In this document: piece by piece, positions 22,674-34,340 of the stretch
Position numbering within the stretch: the stretch's first letter is position 1
Layout of the letters: each line of letters starts with the position of its first letter
Assembly: GCF_000005505.3 (NCBI RefSeq)
Contig: NC_016132.3
Span: forward strand, 41,988,914 to 42,052,913
Reading direction: 5' to 3'
DNA length: 64,000 bases
From: Brachypodium distachyon
Taxonomy: Eukaryota > Streptophyta > Magnoliopsida > Poales > Poaceae
Notes under the pieces: generated by a model
What the model saw: only the letters and a program-made list of their open reading frames with translations
Databases searched by the model: none
Told to the model about the DNA's origin: nothing
Program-made: the position numbers and the translations under genes

Positions 22674-23990
22674 TTAGGGGACACGTGCTTGGTAGCTTCT
22701 GGTTCGTCTGTACCGGTTCGGGATCGAATAAAACAAGGGCCGCTGGATCTAAATTTAGTGAAGATGGGTGGCTAGGATTAAAAGATACCAGCTCGATATA
22801 AGTGATCTAATCTAGGTCGTTGGTCAAGATCGGGTGGCTGAGATGCGACCGACGCGGTTCCGGGGTCGATTCTGGCAGTCTTCAGGCTCAGGAAGTGGCG
22901 GAGAATATGCGGCGTGACGAGACGAAGCTCCTGGTGGTCGTGATTCTCCTCGGGCTCAGCAGAGATGAGCTCCCAGTCCTCAGAAAGACGGCGGCGGTTG
23001 CTTCAGCTTGATGATGACGGCGAGCTTCTATGCACCAAACAGAAAATGGTACGCATCAAAAGGAGCGCAAAGACGAGAGAAGAAGAAAGAGGCAAGTGGC
23101 GGCACTTCAGACCTATTGGTCCGCCGGCGACGAGCAAACGACGACGGCGGCAGATGCGTACGCCAGCAGCTAAATTGGGCAGCCTGGCGGCGTGATCGAG
23201 CAAGAGAGACATGGAAAAAGGCTGCGACGGCTTGGGGCTTCATAGTGACGCGACCCGTGGGTCAGTTGGGGGTCGTGGGCAAGTAGAACTCAGAGTGCGC
23301 GTTCGTGCCTGGCGCGGACTCGGCGTACACGGAAGAATCGGCGTGGCCGTGGTTGACGAAGGCGCGTTTGACAGGTGGGTCCCGCTCATCAGCGGTAGCT
23401 GGCTCAGGTGTGGACTTGCTCGGCTGGCAGGCCTGCTCCGGCGGGTGGCAGGTAAGTGGGCCGGTTGGGCCGCTGGCTCGGTCGGTCTGTTTTTTTTTCT
23501 CTTTTTCCATTTTCTTTTTACTGGGTTTACACAAAGCTTTGGATTGCATGCTCCAAATTCAACCAAATAAAATTCATCAAATTTTATAAAATCTTATCTT
23601 CAAATGCTTTTGCTTCTGGGACTGGAATTCGCTCAAAATAAAATGTATACAAATACTTTTGCTTATATAAATGCCTTTAGGGCTTTATAACTTAATAAAT
23701 CAAAATAGTTTCAAAATCATATTTTTCACTTTGATTAATAAACTCAAATGGAACACCAAAATACAAGGTCATCATATATTTTCATTAAAACCCCTCTTAT
23801 AGCCAAATCCCTATTGGGTTAAATTCCAACTTGCAAAAGGAAGAAAAAGGACAACTTTCAAAAGAGAAGCTTTGTTATTAGGATTTGAATTTTAATTCCA
23901 AGTGTCAAACTGTGATTAAAATGCATAGGGGGCATGATGCTCATGAATGCAATGCATGATGCAAAGTTTTGAAAAGTTGGCATGTTACAG
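22674..23990 (+). other. Possible LTR fragment, boundaries not resolved
   Basis: The 3' part (about 23600-23988) has the composition of a grass LTR and ends GGCATGTTACAG, like the 3' end of many Gypsy LTRs. A GC-rich middle (22850-23480) is open in several frames without recognisable domains. I could not find a TG start with a matching target duplication, so this stays a weak call. Confidence 0.35.
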
Positions 23991-23995
23991 ATGGG

Positions 23996-24560
23996 AACCT
24001 TTATTGATTCATGAAAGAAAATAGAATTGACCGATACTATCCAACTGAACAGAAAACATCGAAAACTCTTGATAAACCAAAAGCTTCATCTTGCTTATTC
24101 GAAATGTACTTCTCAAGATCCATCCTTCGCATCTTGAGTTTCTTCACGTATTAGGTAACGAAATTGTAGAATATCATGATTGCACAAGCTAGAATAACCA
24201 CATAGGTTTTGAAAAGCCACATGAGTCTCCCACTTCTTATAGTGAGAACCTAAATCGTTGAACGCCAAGCCAAGTTGTAAAATCGATGCTCCATCGATGA
24301 ATTGGCAAGTTAAAAAACTCGCAAACACATGCACCAGGGCAAGGATGGAGCCAGGACACAAATCTTCTAGATGGCGCCTCTCTATCGCCAAGACGGCACC
24401 GCCAAGAACATACAAACCTAACGTAAAAGGTAGCAAAACTAGATGTCAGACGTTGATTCGTGATTTTCTCCTCTATCAGTGTCAGATCAGATGTCGCAGC
24501 CGAATTGAAACAATCGGAGATTGAATCTTTCTCCAAGAATGCTGGATAGGGTTTTCCTTG
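23996..24560 (-). repeat. Minus-strand retroposon family, copy 2
   Basis: The segment shares the ordered blocks of copy 1: CTTTATTGATTCATGAAA, AAACCAAAAGCTTCATC, the GATCCATCCTTCGCATCTTG region, ATTGCACAAGCTAGAATAAC and CTCTATCGCCAAGACGG. It is shorter than copy 1 because a middle part (after GTTGAACGCC, about 24262) is deleted. Minus-strand frames at 24113-24536 are not conserved with the other copies. Confidence 0.7.
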
Positions 24561-24579
24561 AGCAAATTCTGTTTTTCTT

Positions 24580-25330
24580 TTTGAGAATTCTATTTTATTA
24601 GAAGCATATGGCTTTATTGAATCAATAAGCAGAGTACAAAGGACTGAAAAACTGAAATAAACAACAACAAAAATCCCTAATGAAACTAAAAGTTACCCCG
24701 GTCAAAGAAATGAAACTAAAAGTTATGTCAAGATTCATTTAAGTAATAATCTTGAAATCCGTCATCTGTATCTTGAAAATTCTCCATGTCTTTGGTGATG
24801 AAATTGCAGAAGACTAGATCTGCACAAACTGGACTAACCTTGTTGGTTTTAAATAGCCACGTGAGTCGCTCACCGCAACCGATGAGAACCTAAGATCTTT
24901 TGGGCGGGGAAACACCCCTTGCAAGACAGGTTGTCAAACCGCTCATTCATCGCTGAACCGAGAAGGAAGAAGACCAAATAACAAAATAAAAAAACCGTGA
25001 AATCCACTAGCTTCATAGAGTAGATGTGTTGGAAAAGAATGGAGCCAGGAGACAATTATTCCATACGATGTTGCCTCCTCTGCGAAGGCGCCGTCACGAT
25101 GACACAAAACCTCATAAAAAAGGTACACAAACGACGTTGATCTATGATTCCTTTTGTCACTCGATGCCGGATCGGCGATCGAAGATGAGGGAACCGAAAG
25201 AAATTCGTTGCTTCAACGGCTCTTGAAGTCTTGATTCCAGCGGCTAGGGTTTCAGAACGAGGGGAACCCTACGTATCCTAAAGAAATTGCCTTGTCTCTC
25301 CTGTCCGCTGATTGGTAACCTGTTCTGAGA
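24580..25330 (-). repeat. Minus-strand retroposon family, copy 3
   Basis: This third, more diverged copy directly follows copy 2. Shared blocks are GGCTTTATTGAATC, ATGAAACTAAAAGTTA (present twice, a local duplication), CACAAACTGGACTAACC, CCCTTGCAAGACAGGTTGT and GAAGGCGCCGTCACGATGAC. The sequence is non-coding. Confidence 0.68.
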
Positions 25331-25384
25331 ATTCTGTTGTTCGGGCTGATTGGCGCCCCAACGATTAGATAGTTTTCTTGTTTG

Positions 25385-25755
25385 AGTTTTTTTTAGAGGA
25401 ATAGCGAGCTTTATTCATTCAAAAAAGTAGGAAAAATACATGATCTGGTGGATCAAATAACCACACATGTCTCCCAACATGTACTCACTTCGTTCCGTAT
25501 TAACTGACTCAAATTTGCTCAAAGATGGATGTATCTATGTCTAAAAAGCGTCTAGATACATGTAATAGAAAGCTACTTAATATGGGACGGATGGAGTAGA
25601 CAAGTAGCTGACTTAGCAAGCATATCAGCCTCCTTGCTAGATTCTCGCCGTTCATGGTCGAATATGGCCTCATGTACCATGATCTTCTTCGCCTCAACTT
25701 CACGTAGCACCATGCAATACTTATTAAACAACCTGGGCCAGTGCAAACAGCCCAA
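25385..25755 (-). pseudogene. LINE 3' end relic (RNase H-like)
   Basis: The minus-strand translation at 25573-25755 includes KEADMLAKSATCL and an upstream helical stretch that resemble the end of a LINE-encoded RNase H domain. A poly-T run at about 25388 would be the poly(A) tail of a minus-strand insertion. A Stowaway MITE (25484-25596) has inserted between the coding relic and the tail. Only about 50 codons remain. Confidence 0.55.
25484..25596. repeat. Stowaway MITE, 113 bp
   Basis: The ends are CTCACTTCGTTCCGTATTAA and TTAATATGGGACGGATGGAG, with flanking TA at 25482-25483 and 25597-25598. The interior contains GATGGATGTATCTATGTCTA and GTCTAGATACATG. Confidence 0.9.
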
Positions 25756-26159
25756 AACTTAAAAAGAAAAAACAAGCCCATCCGGCCAGCAGGCCACGGT
25801 AAACTGAGCGGTTCGCAGATCGCCTATTGCCATCATCGCCAGATCGTTGCATTGCCTCGTCGAGCCAGCATCGCCGACTCACGCCGCCGGGGAAACTCTT
25901 CGATATCGATCCAGCTTCCAAGCGTCATCAGAAGGGGTCAATGGGGAGATCCATGGCTACACAGGCGCACGGGCACGGTTAGTCCTTCGTCTCGCAATGT
26001 TTAGTTTGGTCAGCAACTACGTATTAGTCAAGCACATCAATCAGATACGGTCCCAAGCACACGACCGACTGAGAATTCGTGAAACCGCGCGTGATCAGGA
26101 ATTCAGGATCGATATTGGCATCAGGTTTCTCTTGTCGAAATAATAAATAAATAACTGAG
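25756..26159. other. Intergenic DNA, no gene seen
   Basis: Frames on both strands between 25724 and 26143 have no recognisable domains and are probably chance. Confidence 0.4.
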
Positions 26160-27145
26160 ATGATCCCAACGGTTTTTTCGTGTCCTTTTGCTCAGACACA
26201 CTCTTCAATCATGCCTTTGCTGAGTACCATTATGATTGTGTGGTCACTTGCCACAACACACTCTGACATGCGGAACTTCCTTGTCAGCCACTCAATAGCT
26301 TTCTTCCTTCCCTGGCATGACCTGCAGTCTGCGCCTGTTGGTTTCAGACCAAAAGATCGCAACACACGAGCAGGACGTCGATTAATTTCGACAGACGCGA
26401 TGAACTCGGACGAGATGCGTGCGTACAACTAGCCTAGCAAAAAACGATCAGCAGCTGGTTGTAGTATTCACGTAAGAAAACACACACATACGCGGGCGAG
26501 AGTCGATTCGATGGATTGATAGAACAAGGGAAACAATACACAGATCACAGATGGCTCTCACGATCTGGGGACCGCTCACGTGGGCTCGCGGTGGCGAACA
26601 GTGGCGGGGCAAGCTCGGGGGCTCGTCGGGCAAGCAGGGGCACGAACCACGAAGAAAGCAGCAGCGCGAGGCACGGTGGCCGGCGGGGCGCGCGTCGTGC
26701 GGTGGTGTCGGCGCGGCGCGCGCGGCCACAGGCGGCGGCAGGGCGCGCTGGCGTCCGCGGTGGCGAGCACGTGTGTGGCCGGCGACACGATGACATGAGA
26801 TCTCTCCTTCCTCCGCTGCTCGTGATCGGACGGGTCCGGCGCCGTTACTCAGCTCGTCAACTGACGGGAAGCGGCAGCAGAGCAGACCTGCAGAGAGCCC
26901 AGGAGGCAGAACGTTACGAGCATCGTCGCCTTGAAGGTGTTCGATGATATGTCAACCTGCACCTGCGCGCACGATGAGGACGACGAGTGCGAGAAGGAGG
27001 AAGAAGAAGGCCATGAGTGGCTGACAATGAAGCTCCACATGTCAGAATGTGTTGTAGCAAATGGTCACAAAATCATAATGGTACTCAGCAAAGACACGAT
27101 TGAAAAGTGTGTTTGAGCAAAGTACACGAAATAACGGTGTCCAGG
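26160..27145. mobile_element. Element with long inverted arms of about 150 bp
   Basis: The left arm (about 26165-26312) and the right arm (about 26993-27145) are reverse complements with roughly one difference per eight bases. Shared blocks include TTTGCTGAGTACCATTATGATT, read as an 18-20 base match, and TGTCAGCCACTCA. Each arm encodes, reading outward, related C-terminal peptides (MSECVVAxxHxIIMVLSK). The middle (26540-26900) is GC-rich and open in many frames. Long arms suggest a MULE-type element, but no 9-bp target duplication was found; the left arm lacks the outermost 20 bases or so. It could instead be an inverted duplication of a gene fragment. Confidence 0.6.
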
Positions 27146-28590
27146 AGCAAATTTCCCCTTTTCTTATATTGCAAGCTGCAGCCATCTTGCAGAAATTCAG
27201 ATTTGGAGTAGTTGAGAGACAATACTAATTCATATTTTACTCTAATCAGGTTCACATTATTTGTTGCAAACTGCCTTACAAGCTACAAGTCCATTCCAGT
27301 TTTGTTATGCACCACTCATATGTTTTTGTTCAGCAATAACAGAGAGACATTGACATGGTAATTGAGCTTCTCTTACCTGGCTTACCATACCAGGCTTAGT
27401 ACGGCAAATATAACCTTTCTGGTCTTCCCTTGTTGAAGTTCAACTTCTTTAGTGCACTTCTCCTCATTTGAGCGAACAAATTTTCTGAATGGTGTGACTA
27501 TAAAGCTTGAAACTGGATTATTTGACTCTTGAGCTACGAGATCCGCTGCCGATGCATTGTTTTCTATCTTGCCATGAATTAAATGCACAGGAAGTTGCTT
27601 GAGAAAAAAAAAATCTCGAGTATGGTTAGGTCCGTAAAACAGTCGGATATTCTCAATCCATTCTAGTTCTTGCTTGAGCTCATCATATTATATGTGAAAT
27701 CAACCATAATCGAAAGATCGTAATACAAATATCTATAACATAGAATATACGATAGTTATTATGATTTGCAAACAGTTCTTCGGTGAGGTGAGCAGACGAT
27801 GAACAACTCAATTCTTTATAAGAGTAAAACTATAGTTATATTTTGATTGCAAAGATATCTTCATACATGCTGACTTAAAAATATCAAGTAGATATTTGTC
27901 GAATAAACAACACCTTTCTCCACACTTCGAGAGATATGCTATTTTATGAGAAATAGCTACACAATCTGAAACATAATCTGTGAGTCTGTCAAAATCATAA
28001 CTCATTAAACAATAATATACCACGTGGGCATGCTTATCATATCTACTATCATTAAGTAAGATGATTTCTCTATCAACTTTCATTAAGCAATAAATATGAG
28101 TAAATGTATGATAGTTAAGACATCAATGAACAATCATACATGGACATCAACAGTAGATAGCCAAAATAACTAAAAGTGCAGAAGTAGCGTCTCCCGGAGA
28201 ACCCGTCTTTGCAGGTCATTGATCGCGCAAAGTCACGTTGGAACGCCACACACACCACCTCACATAGGCGTTGAAGACAGGCCGATGTAGGCGATAATTG
28301 ACCCGTCGTCACGGCCTACTACGACGTCTTTCTCAGATTCCGTCCAAATGGATAGCTTGGCAAGTCATCGCCATCGCTGCCTCTAATGATTCAGAGTTAA
28401 ATTAGTTGAAATTTTGCAGATTTATTTTATATAGAAACACAAATGCAAAATCTAAAGCACTAAACAAATGTACATCTAACAACGATTTAATAATTTGTCT
28501 TAAAATTAATCCGAATAACCAGTAACTTGATGCAATGGTTATGTCACCTAACACGAGTTTGTCTTTCTTCATCTTAAACATTACGAGTAA
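27146..28590. other. Intergenic DNA, no gene recognised
   Basis: Minus-strand frames at 27382-27588 and 27808-28083 have no recognisable content. The sequence is AT-rich with no clear repeats. Confidence 0.4.
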
Positions 28591-28908
28591 TCACGTTATT
28601 CTCATTTGATCAAGCGTAGTTTGCCCAGCCTCCTCATCTCCTTGTCTCCTTGCCGAGCGACCCAGCCCTCTCGCTCCGCGGATCTTCTTCCTCCTCGCGC
28701 GAGCGCCGCCACTCATCACGCTGCCGAGTGCCGAGCGCCCGAGCCCCCTAGCTCGTCTTCCTCCTCGCTCGAGTGCCTCCACCGCAGGTTAATCTCCCCT
28801 TCGATTCTCTCGCTCCCGACCGTTTCTCCTCCCATCACCCCACGAACGAATTCCGCCCTTTAGATCCCCGTTTCATAATCTTCCCCAATTCGTAACTGAG
28901 GCAAAAAT
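28591..28908. other. GC-rich block, possible 5' region of an unknown transcript
   Basis: Abruptly GC- and CT-rich DNA (CGAGCG, CTCGCTCGAG, GCCTCCACCGCAGGTTAATC) is open on both strands (28606-28863 plus, 28591-28782 minus). CCGCAG|GTTAATC looks like an exon end with a splice donor on the plus strand. No protein is recognisable, so no gene is called. Confidence 0.3.
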
Positions 28909-28934
28909 CAAGGTAGGGCGGCCACCCTACCTTG
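28909..28934. repeat. Perfect 10-bp palindrome
   Basis: CAAGGTAGGG and CCCTACCTTG are exact reverse complements separated by six bases (CGGCCA). The right arm contains the stop codon of the minus-strand frame at 28927-29655. Confidence 0.85.
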
Positions 28935-29655
28935 CCCTACTGGGTCCTCCGCCCGTGATTCCAAATGCTTGTTCTTCTTTATTGCTAGTTGCTCCTTCAT
29001 CAACTATCTTTACTTTTCCCTTACTTCTTGCAGACTTTGATAGAAAATCTTTTTCTTCCTCTGTTTTCTTTAGTGACTCTTCACAGTTAAACCTCCATCT
29101 TCTGGCCTCAATAAGTAGATTGGATCCCAGTTTACATCCATTGATGAAATTGCTATCAATAGCAGCATACAATTCATCAGATCTTGATGCCTCTGGGAGG
29201 TGGAGGATAAATGTCTCTCCGGCTATTACCACCGGTATTTTCTCAGGTTCAGGTTGAATTTCTTGGACTTTCTTGTACATTGTTTGAAATGAATTTATTA
29301 GACCTAAATGTCCAAGTAAGCAACTTGCAGCATGCACATATCCACCATCCCATGGGAGAAACTTCGCATTTTCAATATAAGGATCATCGTTGAGTTCATC
29401 AGGAAGACTTTGCCTTGCTTTGAGATCTCTGGGATTCCCTCTGCTGTGAGTAATGTACCCATTTAGATAACCAGATGGTCCATGAATTACCGCACAAAGC
29501 CACTTGCCCATGAAATGAATATAGACCAGAAAATGTCCAGAAATAGGGAGCATGCAACTCCTCCTGTCTTGATGACCAAACTGATAACGGTCTGGACTAG
29601 AATTAAAACACCACAACCTATACTCCTGTACAGTCGCACGCCAACTAGCAGCAAC
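28927..29655 (-). pseudogene. Unrecognised gene fragment, one long exon
   Basis: A minus-strand frame of about 240 codons is open from a likely splice acceptor (GCTGCTAG, about 29656) to a stop at 28927. The composition is that of a real protein, with balanced residues and a charged C-terminus (KKTEEEKDF, SKGKVKIVDE). The first ATG in the exon is at 29616, but the frame is open further upstream, so earlier exons are probably missing or elsewhere. I do not recognise the family. LINE sequence begins about 200 bases upstream, so the 5' end may have been cut off by transposition, or the exon may be captured cargo. Confidence 0.5.
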
Positions 29656-29869
29656 ATCACAAAATCATAATTGTTAGGAAATGCTAAATAGAGCGAAATC
29701 TTGCTTATGCGAATTAACGCAAAAACACAAAAGCCCAGAACTTGACAAAGAAGGTCAATGAAAATACAAGAACAAGGACATTTACAAAGTAAGACAACGA
29801 AAAGGTAACAACTTAAGGGACTCTGATCACTGCTTGATCACCAAGGCTGCAGAGACGATGCGTTCGACA

Positions 29870-30430
29870 AACACCTTCTGATTGGGAGCCAGCCAAATGT
29901 TCCAGAGAATCACGATACAACTTCCCAGGCATCAATTTTATCTGCAGCAGCTTGAGACTTAGCTTCGACAAACAGGTCGCTAACATGCAGAATCCCCAAT
30001 GTGTTAATGCCTAGTGCTTGAAAGATATAGCTGGACCTGGGGCACGCAGCAGCTAAATGAACAGGAGATTCACTCGCGTTGCAACCAAAGGGACAGTTAT
30101 CATCAGTGAGGATCCTTTGTCGCTTCAGAACCTTCCGAACTTTGATTCTTCCTTTTACCCAAAGCCAGGCAAAGACTATGTATATTTGGTGCCAAACATC
30201 TCCAGACTGCAGTGGAAGCTTGGTCAACAACCCCTCCGAAGTTTTCTAGCTGATAAAGAGTTCGAACTGAGAAGGTATTGGAGTGGCTCATTCTCCAGTA
30301 CCTGGAGTCAAACATATCTTCAGCCGGTTCCTAATTTGCAACAATCGTGAGAGCATCCTCCAGTTCAGCCACAGCTCGGTCAGAAGTGAGGTATCTTAAT
30401 GGAATTTCCCAATCCTCGTTGTCGTAACAA
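29870..30430 (-). pseudogene. LINE ORF2 C-terminal fragment with zf-RVT domain
   Basis: The minus-strand frame reads through KLPLQSGDVWHQIYIVFAWL and then CPFGCNASESPVHLAAACP, the zinc-binding zf-RVT signature found at the end of plant LINE ORF2. It stops abruptly at 30430, where a Helitron-type terminus begins at 30431. The reverse transcriptase that should precede it is absent at this point. It may belong to the same element as 32642-34023. Confidence 0.8.
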
Positions 30431-30470
30431 CTAGCATGGTGTCCCGCGCAATCGCACGGGAAATATTTTT
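30431..30470 (-). mobile_element. Helitron 3' terminus, other end not found
   Basis: On the minus strand the sequence CCCGTGCGATTGCGCGGG (hairpin) is followed by ACACCATG and CTAG, the same layout as the other Helitrons in this window. The base before CTAG on the plus strand is A. No TC-type 5' end of this family was found before the LINE fragment at 31540, so the element length is unknown. Confidence 0.55.
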
Positions 30471-31539
30471 ATACATCTTTAATATTTTGATTTGCGGAGA
30501 TATATGTATTGTTGTCATATTTCAAAAGTATGAAATAAGTGATATATAGGTGTGTGTCATCTTTATGTGCTATTAGACCAGCATGAGAACAAAATTTGCA
30601 TCCCAGACCATGAATGAGTGCTTGTTAGAAGCGCAGAATTAGTAAGCCGCACTACACAGATACACTTAATAAAGTTCAGCCGGTGCATCGTTATATAGTA
30701 AGAGCTAAAAGAACGTATATCTAAAAAAGTAGAATTAACTAAGCACACTACACCTAGAAGCATGAAAGTATGTTGTGTTTTGAACAAAATTATTATTATG
30801 TAGTTTTAGATCTTGGCGCATAACTTTAAGTTCACAACACCTTGGTTGATCAATGTTCTCATCGAATTAATTGAATGTTTGTTGTGATATTAGTTGATTA
30901 CCTGGAGTAAAAGTCTAGATCACGTGTGAGACGATGGTACTTGCCTAAGGTGACTGATCATGCGCATGATATATATAAATATATATATATTCACAAAAAT
31001 AAAGTTCGCAATCTGAATTGGCCAGTAAGGCAGTAACTTGATTGCATCAGTAGGTTATGTGTACGCCAAGTTATATTCGTAGGTTTTGTTGTTTGTTGAA
31101 AATGATCACGTGCGATTAAATTTTCACGTGCTTATGCTATCAATACTTGTATTAAATTTTAGATAGTGAGTTGGTTGTTTCGTTTTTGACTTTGCAGGGA
31201 TATCTAATTAGTAAGTGTTTTTTTTTCATTTCCTATCCATCCCGTTGCTCATATATGATGTTAATTAGTAGGCATAGATAAATTTAGGATCATGTGTTGG
31301 TATGTGGAATTATAATTCTTTTAATGCCCATTAATAAACTTGTTTACAAAATATAGATTTTGGCGAACAGTGGGCTTATTACTTAATAATCTTGTTATCC
31401 GTGAAAAAACGTTGTCATGTCATAACATATTTATCTTCTAACACGGTATGTTGTGTTTGACACCATACAAATAAATATTGACTTAGTTAGCATAATGGCC
31501 TACGTGGGCCTCAATCCACTTTGATATTTCTTCCAAACC
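30471..31539. other. AT-rich DNA, possibly Helitron body
   Basis: No coding content is visible. An (AT)n run lies near 30970-30990. The segment may be the interior of the Helitron that ends at 30431, but this was not shown. Confidence 0.35.
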
Positions 31540-32340
31540 AGCAAAGGACTACGGCAAGGGGACCCTTTATCCCCGATTCTTTTTAACATTATTGCCGATA
31601 TGCTGACTACCCTCATCAACAGAGCTAAGGGTGAGGGCTTGATTTCTGGAATCCCTCATTTATGATCTTGATGTGTCTAAGGCTACTAATCTAAAGCTCG
31701 TCCTTAGTGTTTTTGAACAACTCTCGGGACTTCAGATCAATTTTCATAAAAGAGAGTTATATTGTTTTGGGGCTGCGAAGGATTTTGAAGCTGATTATAC
31801 TAATTTGTTTGGTTGCGAGGTGGGCTCGTTTCCATTTAATTACCTGGGGATTTCCATCCATTTTTGCAAGCTACGTAACCGTGATTGGAAAAATGTTGAA
31901 GATTGCTTTGAGAAGCGGCTGAGCAGCTGGAAATCCAAAAATCTCTCCTATGGGGAACGATTGGTGTTAATTAATTCTGTGCTGAGCAGTTTTCCAATAT
32001 TTATGATGTTCTTTTTGTAAATCCCAAAGGGTGTGAGAAAGCGGCTGGATTGTTACAGGTCTCGTTTTTTTTGGCAATTCGATCATCATAAAAAAAATAT
32101 AGGTTGGCGAAATGGGATATTTTGAGTATGCCAAAGATCAAGGAGGGTTAGGCATCTCCAATCTAGAAGTAAAAAATAAATGTCTTCTTAGTAAATGGCT
32201 TTTGAAGCTTCTTTCTGTGGATGGTGTTTGTCAATCGTTTTTGCGTAACAAATATCTCAGTCAAAAACCACTCTCTTGTTAAGGTCCGCCCCACGGATTC
32301 CCACTTTTAGAAGAGACTGATGCGGGTCAAGGATCTTCTA
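31540..32340 (+). pseudogene. LINE reverse transcriptase fragment with the catalytic centre deleted
   Basis: The translation starts GLRQGDPLSPILFNIIADML and continues from 31673 with the region after the active site (LQINFHKRELYCFGAAK, FPFNYLGISIHF, WKSKNLSYGERLVLINSVLS). The segment in between that should carry YADD is missing: the text jumps from IPH (about 31660) to DLDVSK. Several stops follow after 32020. It belongs to a different LINE subfamily from the full-length copy at 34468. Confidence 0.85.
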
Positions 32341-32641
32341 GGTTACTTAGTATGTAGACCGGTTTCATGTGTGGCTTGTCACACTTTTTGATCGTGTCAT
32401 GTATTTACAAATTGTCACAAATAATATAAGACTTTATACCGTATGCATCTTAGATGCAGAGGCCGGAGGTAATAAAACTTCCAATTTTTGAGCTTCCAAT
32501 TTCTAAAAGAATTGGACTTCTTGCCAGCAGTCACGACTTTCATGAGTTCTCCTTGCTCACAACCGCATCTCTCACCAAGGTATAAGAGGTGCTCGGCAGC
32601 AGACAGAGGCCTGAGATCACCCGCTTTATTTAGCATAAAAG

Positions 32642-34023
32642 TTAGCTCTGAAATAATTCACGCATCCTGATGTTTTGCCTAAAGCGTTGATACCAGCGGC
32701 GCAGAGCTGCAGCAGTGTTACGAAGTTTTTGATGAAGGATCTGGAAGGCCGAGGCTGCAGACAAATCGGGCTTGGCCCAAGCATCAGACACCGTAAGAAG
32801 GAATCCAGGTAAAGTTGTCCAGATATTTTTTAACCTGAACCGATGACAGGGCTGAAAACCGGCATTGGTGACAAGAACCAAAGGGCAGTGGTCAGAAATA
32901 TTTGATGAGGCAGCATTGAGCAAACAATTTGGCAGGAAGGAGCTCCAGGCAGCATTGAAAAGGACACGGTCCAACTTTACACATTGGATAGCTAATCATT
33001 TGTCCAAGTGTAGCAACGGCCATGCAGATACATCTCAGACAACATCAAGTCATTGATGAATTTCTCAAAAAGCATTCATCATCCCTCTGAATATTCCTAT
33101 TATTTTTGTCAGAGGCAGAAGCAATAAGGTTGAAATCCCCTGCAAGAACTAGAGGTTCGTTGATCTGAATCAGAACAGCACGCAGATCCGTGATAAAACT
33201 GAATTTGTCAGGTATGGCTTGCGGACCATAGACGTTGATCAACCAGAATATCTAGCCAGAAGTTCTGTCCATGAATGTGATAGCAAGCAAGGACCGAGTA
33301 CTGCTGCAATTAAGAATCTGAAAATCGGTGTTGCACCAGACGGTGATAATGCCTCCTCGAGTACCAACTGAAGCAACAAAACTGAAATTGTCGAACTGTG
33401 AACCGCAAATCTGCTTGATACCATTAAGAGTAACATGAGCAAGCTTCGATTCTTGAAAGCAACCGATTATAGCATGCTGATCAGACAACCTTATTTGCAG
33501 CGCAACGATGTGCAAGGGAGTTAAGCCCCCTGACATTCCAAACTAGCATTACACAATGATCCATGACACAGTTGCAACTAATGATAACTAGATGGACGAG
33601 CGGACACATCAGACAGCAGCAACAGCCCTGACGCCCGTCCCCTTCTTCTTGTCTGCGCCTCTCTGCGCCAAGGCAGTCAAAGCAGCAATATGAGCTTCAG
33701 ATAGGGGCTTGCTGAAGGACTCGGTCATATCTGGCAAGCAAGTCAGCATCATCAGAAGCGGCGTCATCAAACACCAAACCAAGCTTCCTGCAGATCAAAC
33801 GCTTGGCCTTGTCCATCATGTTGGCAGGGACCACTGTACTCTTCGCCGCCAGGCAACGACTGTGGCGGAGGGTAACAAAGCTTTTCATCGGCCGCCTAGG
33901 TGGAGGCGGGTTGGGGGCAGCAAGCTGAAGCAGCCCGGGCATGATTGCCTCGGCGACGCAGTGGAGGAAGTCACCCAGGGACGGCGGCCTAGCTGTCGTG
34001 TCCGTGGCTGCCATTGAATTCAC
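32642..34023 (-). pseudogene. LINE fragment: ORF1 C-terminus plus endonuclease
   Basis: Read on the minus strand, 34023-33600 encodes an ORF1 C-terminal region (KAKRLICRKLGLVFDDA). Next, 33536-33240 encodes the start of the AP endonuclease (CFQESKLAHV, TRGGIITVW). 33242-33045 has VYGPQ and LAGDFNLIAS, and 32974-32642 has SDHCPLVL. The order is correct, but frameshifts and stops separate the pieces. Reverse transcriptase is missing; its zf-RVT end may be the segment at 29870-30430. Confidence 0.82.
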
Positions 34024-34087
34024 AGAATGCGGTGGAGGAAGATCTCGAATTTAGTCACTGATATTGTCCATGTCAGACAAACTAATA

Positions 34088-34177
34088 CTCCCTCTGATCC
34101 AAAGTGTCTCAGATTTAGTACAAAGTTAGTACAAAATTGTACTAAGTCTGAGACACTTATTATGGATCGTGAGGGAG
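34088..34177. repeat. Stowaway MITE, 90 bp
   Basis: The ends are CTCCCTCTGATCCAAAGTGT and ACACTTATTATGGATCGTGAGGGAG (last 19 bases paired), with flanking TA at 34086-34087 and 34178-34179. Nearly the whole element forms one hairpin. Confidence 0.9.
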
Positions 34178-34340
34178 TACTAGTGTTGCTCTTCCAATGA
34201 CCAACTGAGCATATACGTTCGTGTTGAAATCACAGAAATTGGTCCTAAAACATCCAGAGCAGTGTTATTCATGACATTGAAAAAGCCATCTAGTCCTGAT
34301 GTGATGAAGCACATACACTTTGCTCAAGACATGAAGAATT

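Noticed and set aside
22760..23995. Complete LTR with TSD ATGGG (22764 and 23990 area)
   Set aside because: The 5-mer matches on both sides, but the right end would be AG rather than CA, so the match may be chance.
26448..26947. Several overlapping ORFs, GC-rich, both strands
   Set aside because: They are composition-driven frames in the middle of an inverted-repeat element; none is supported by motifs.
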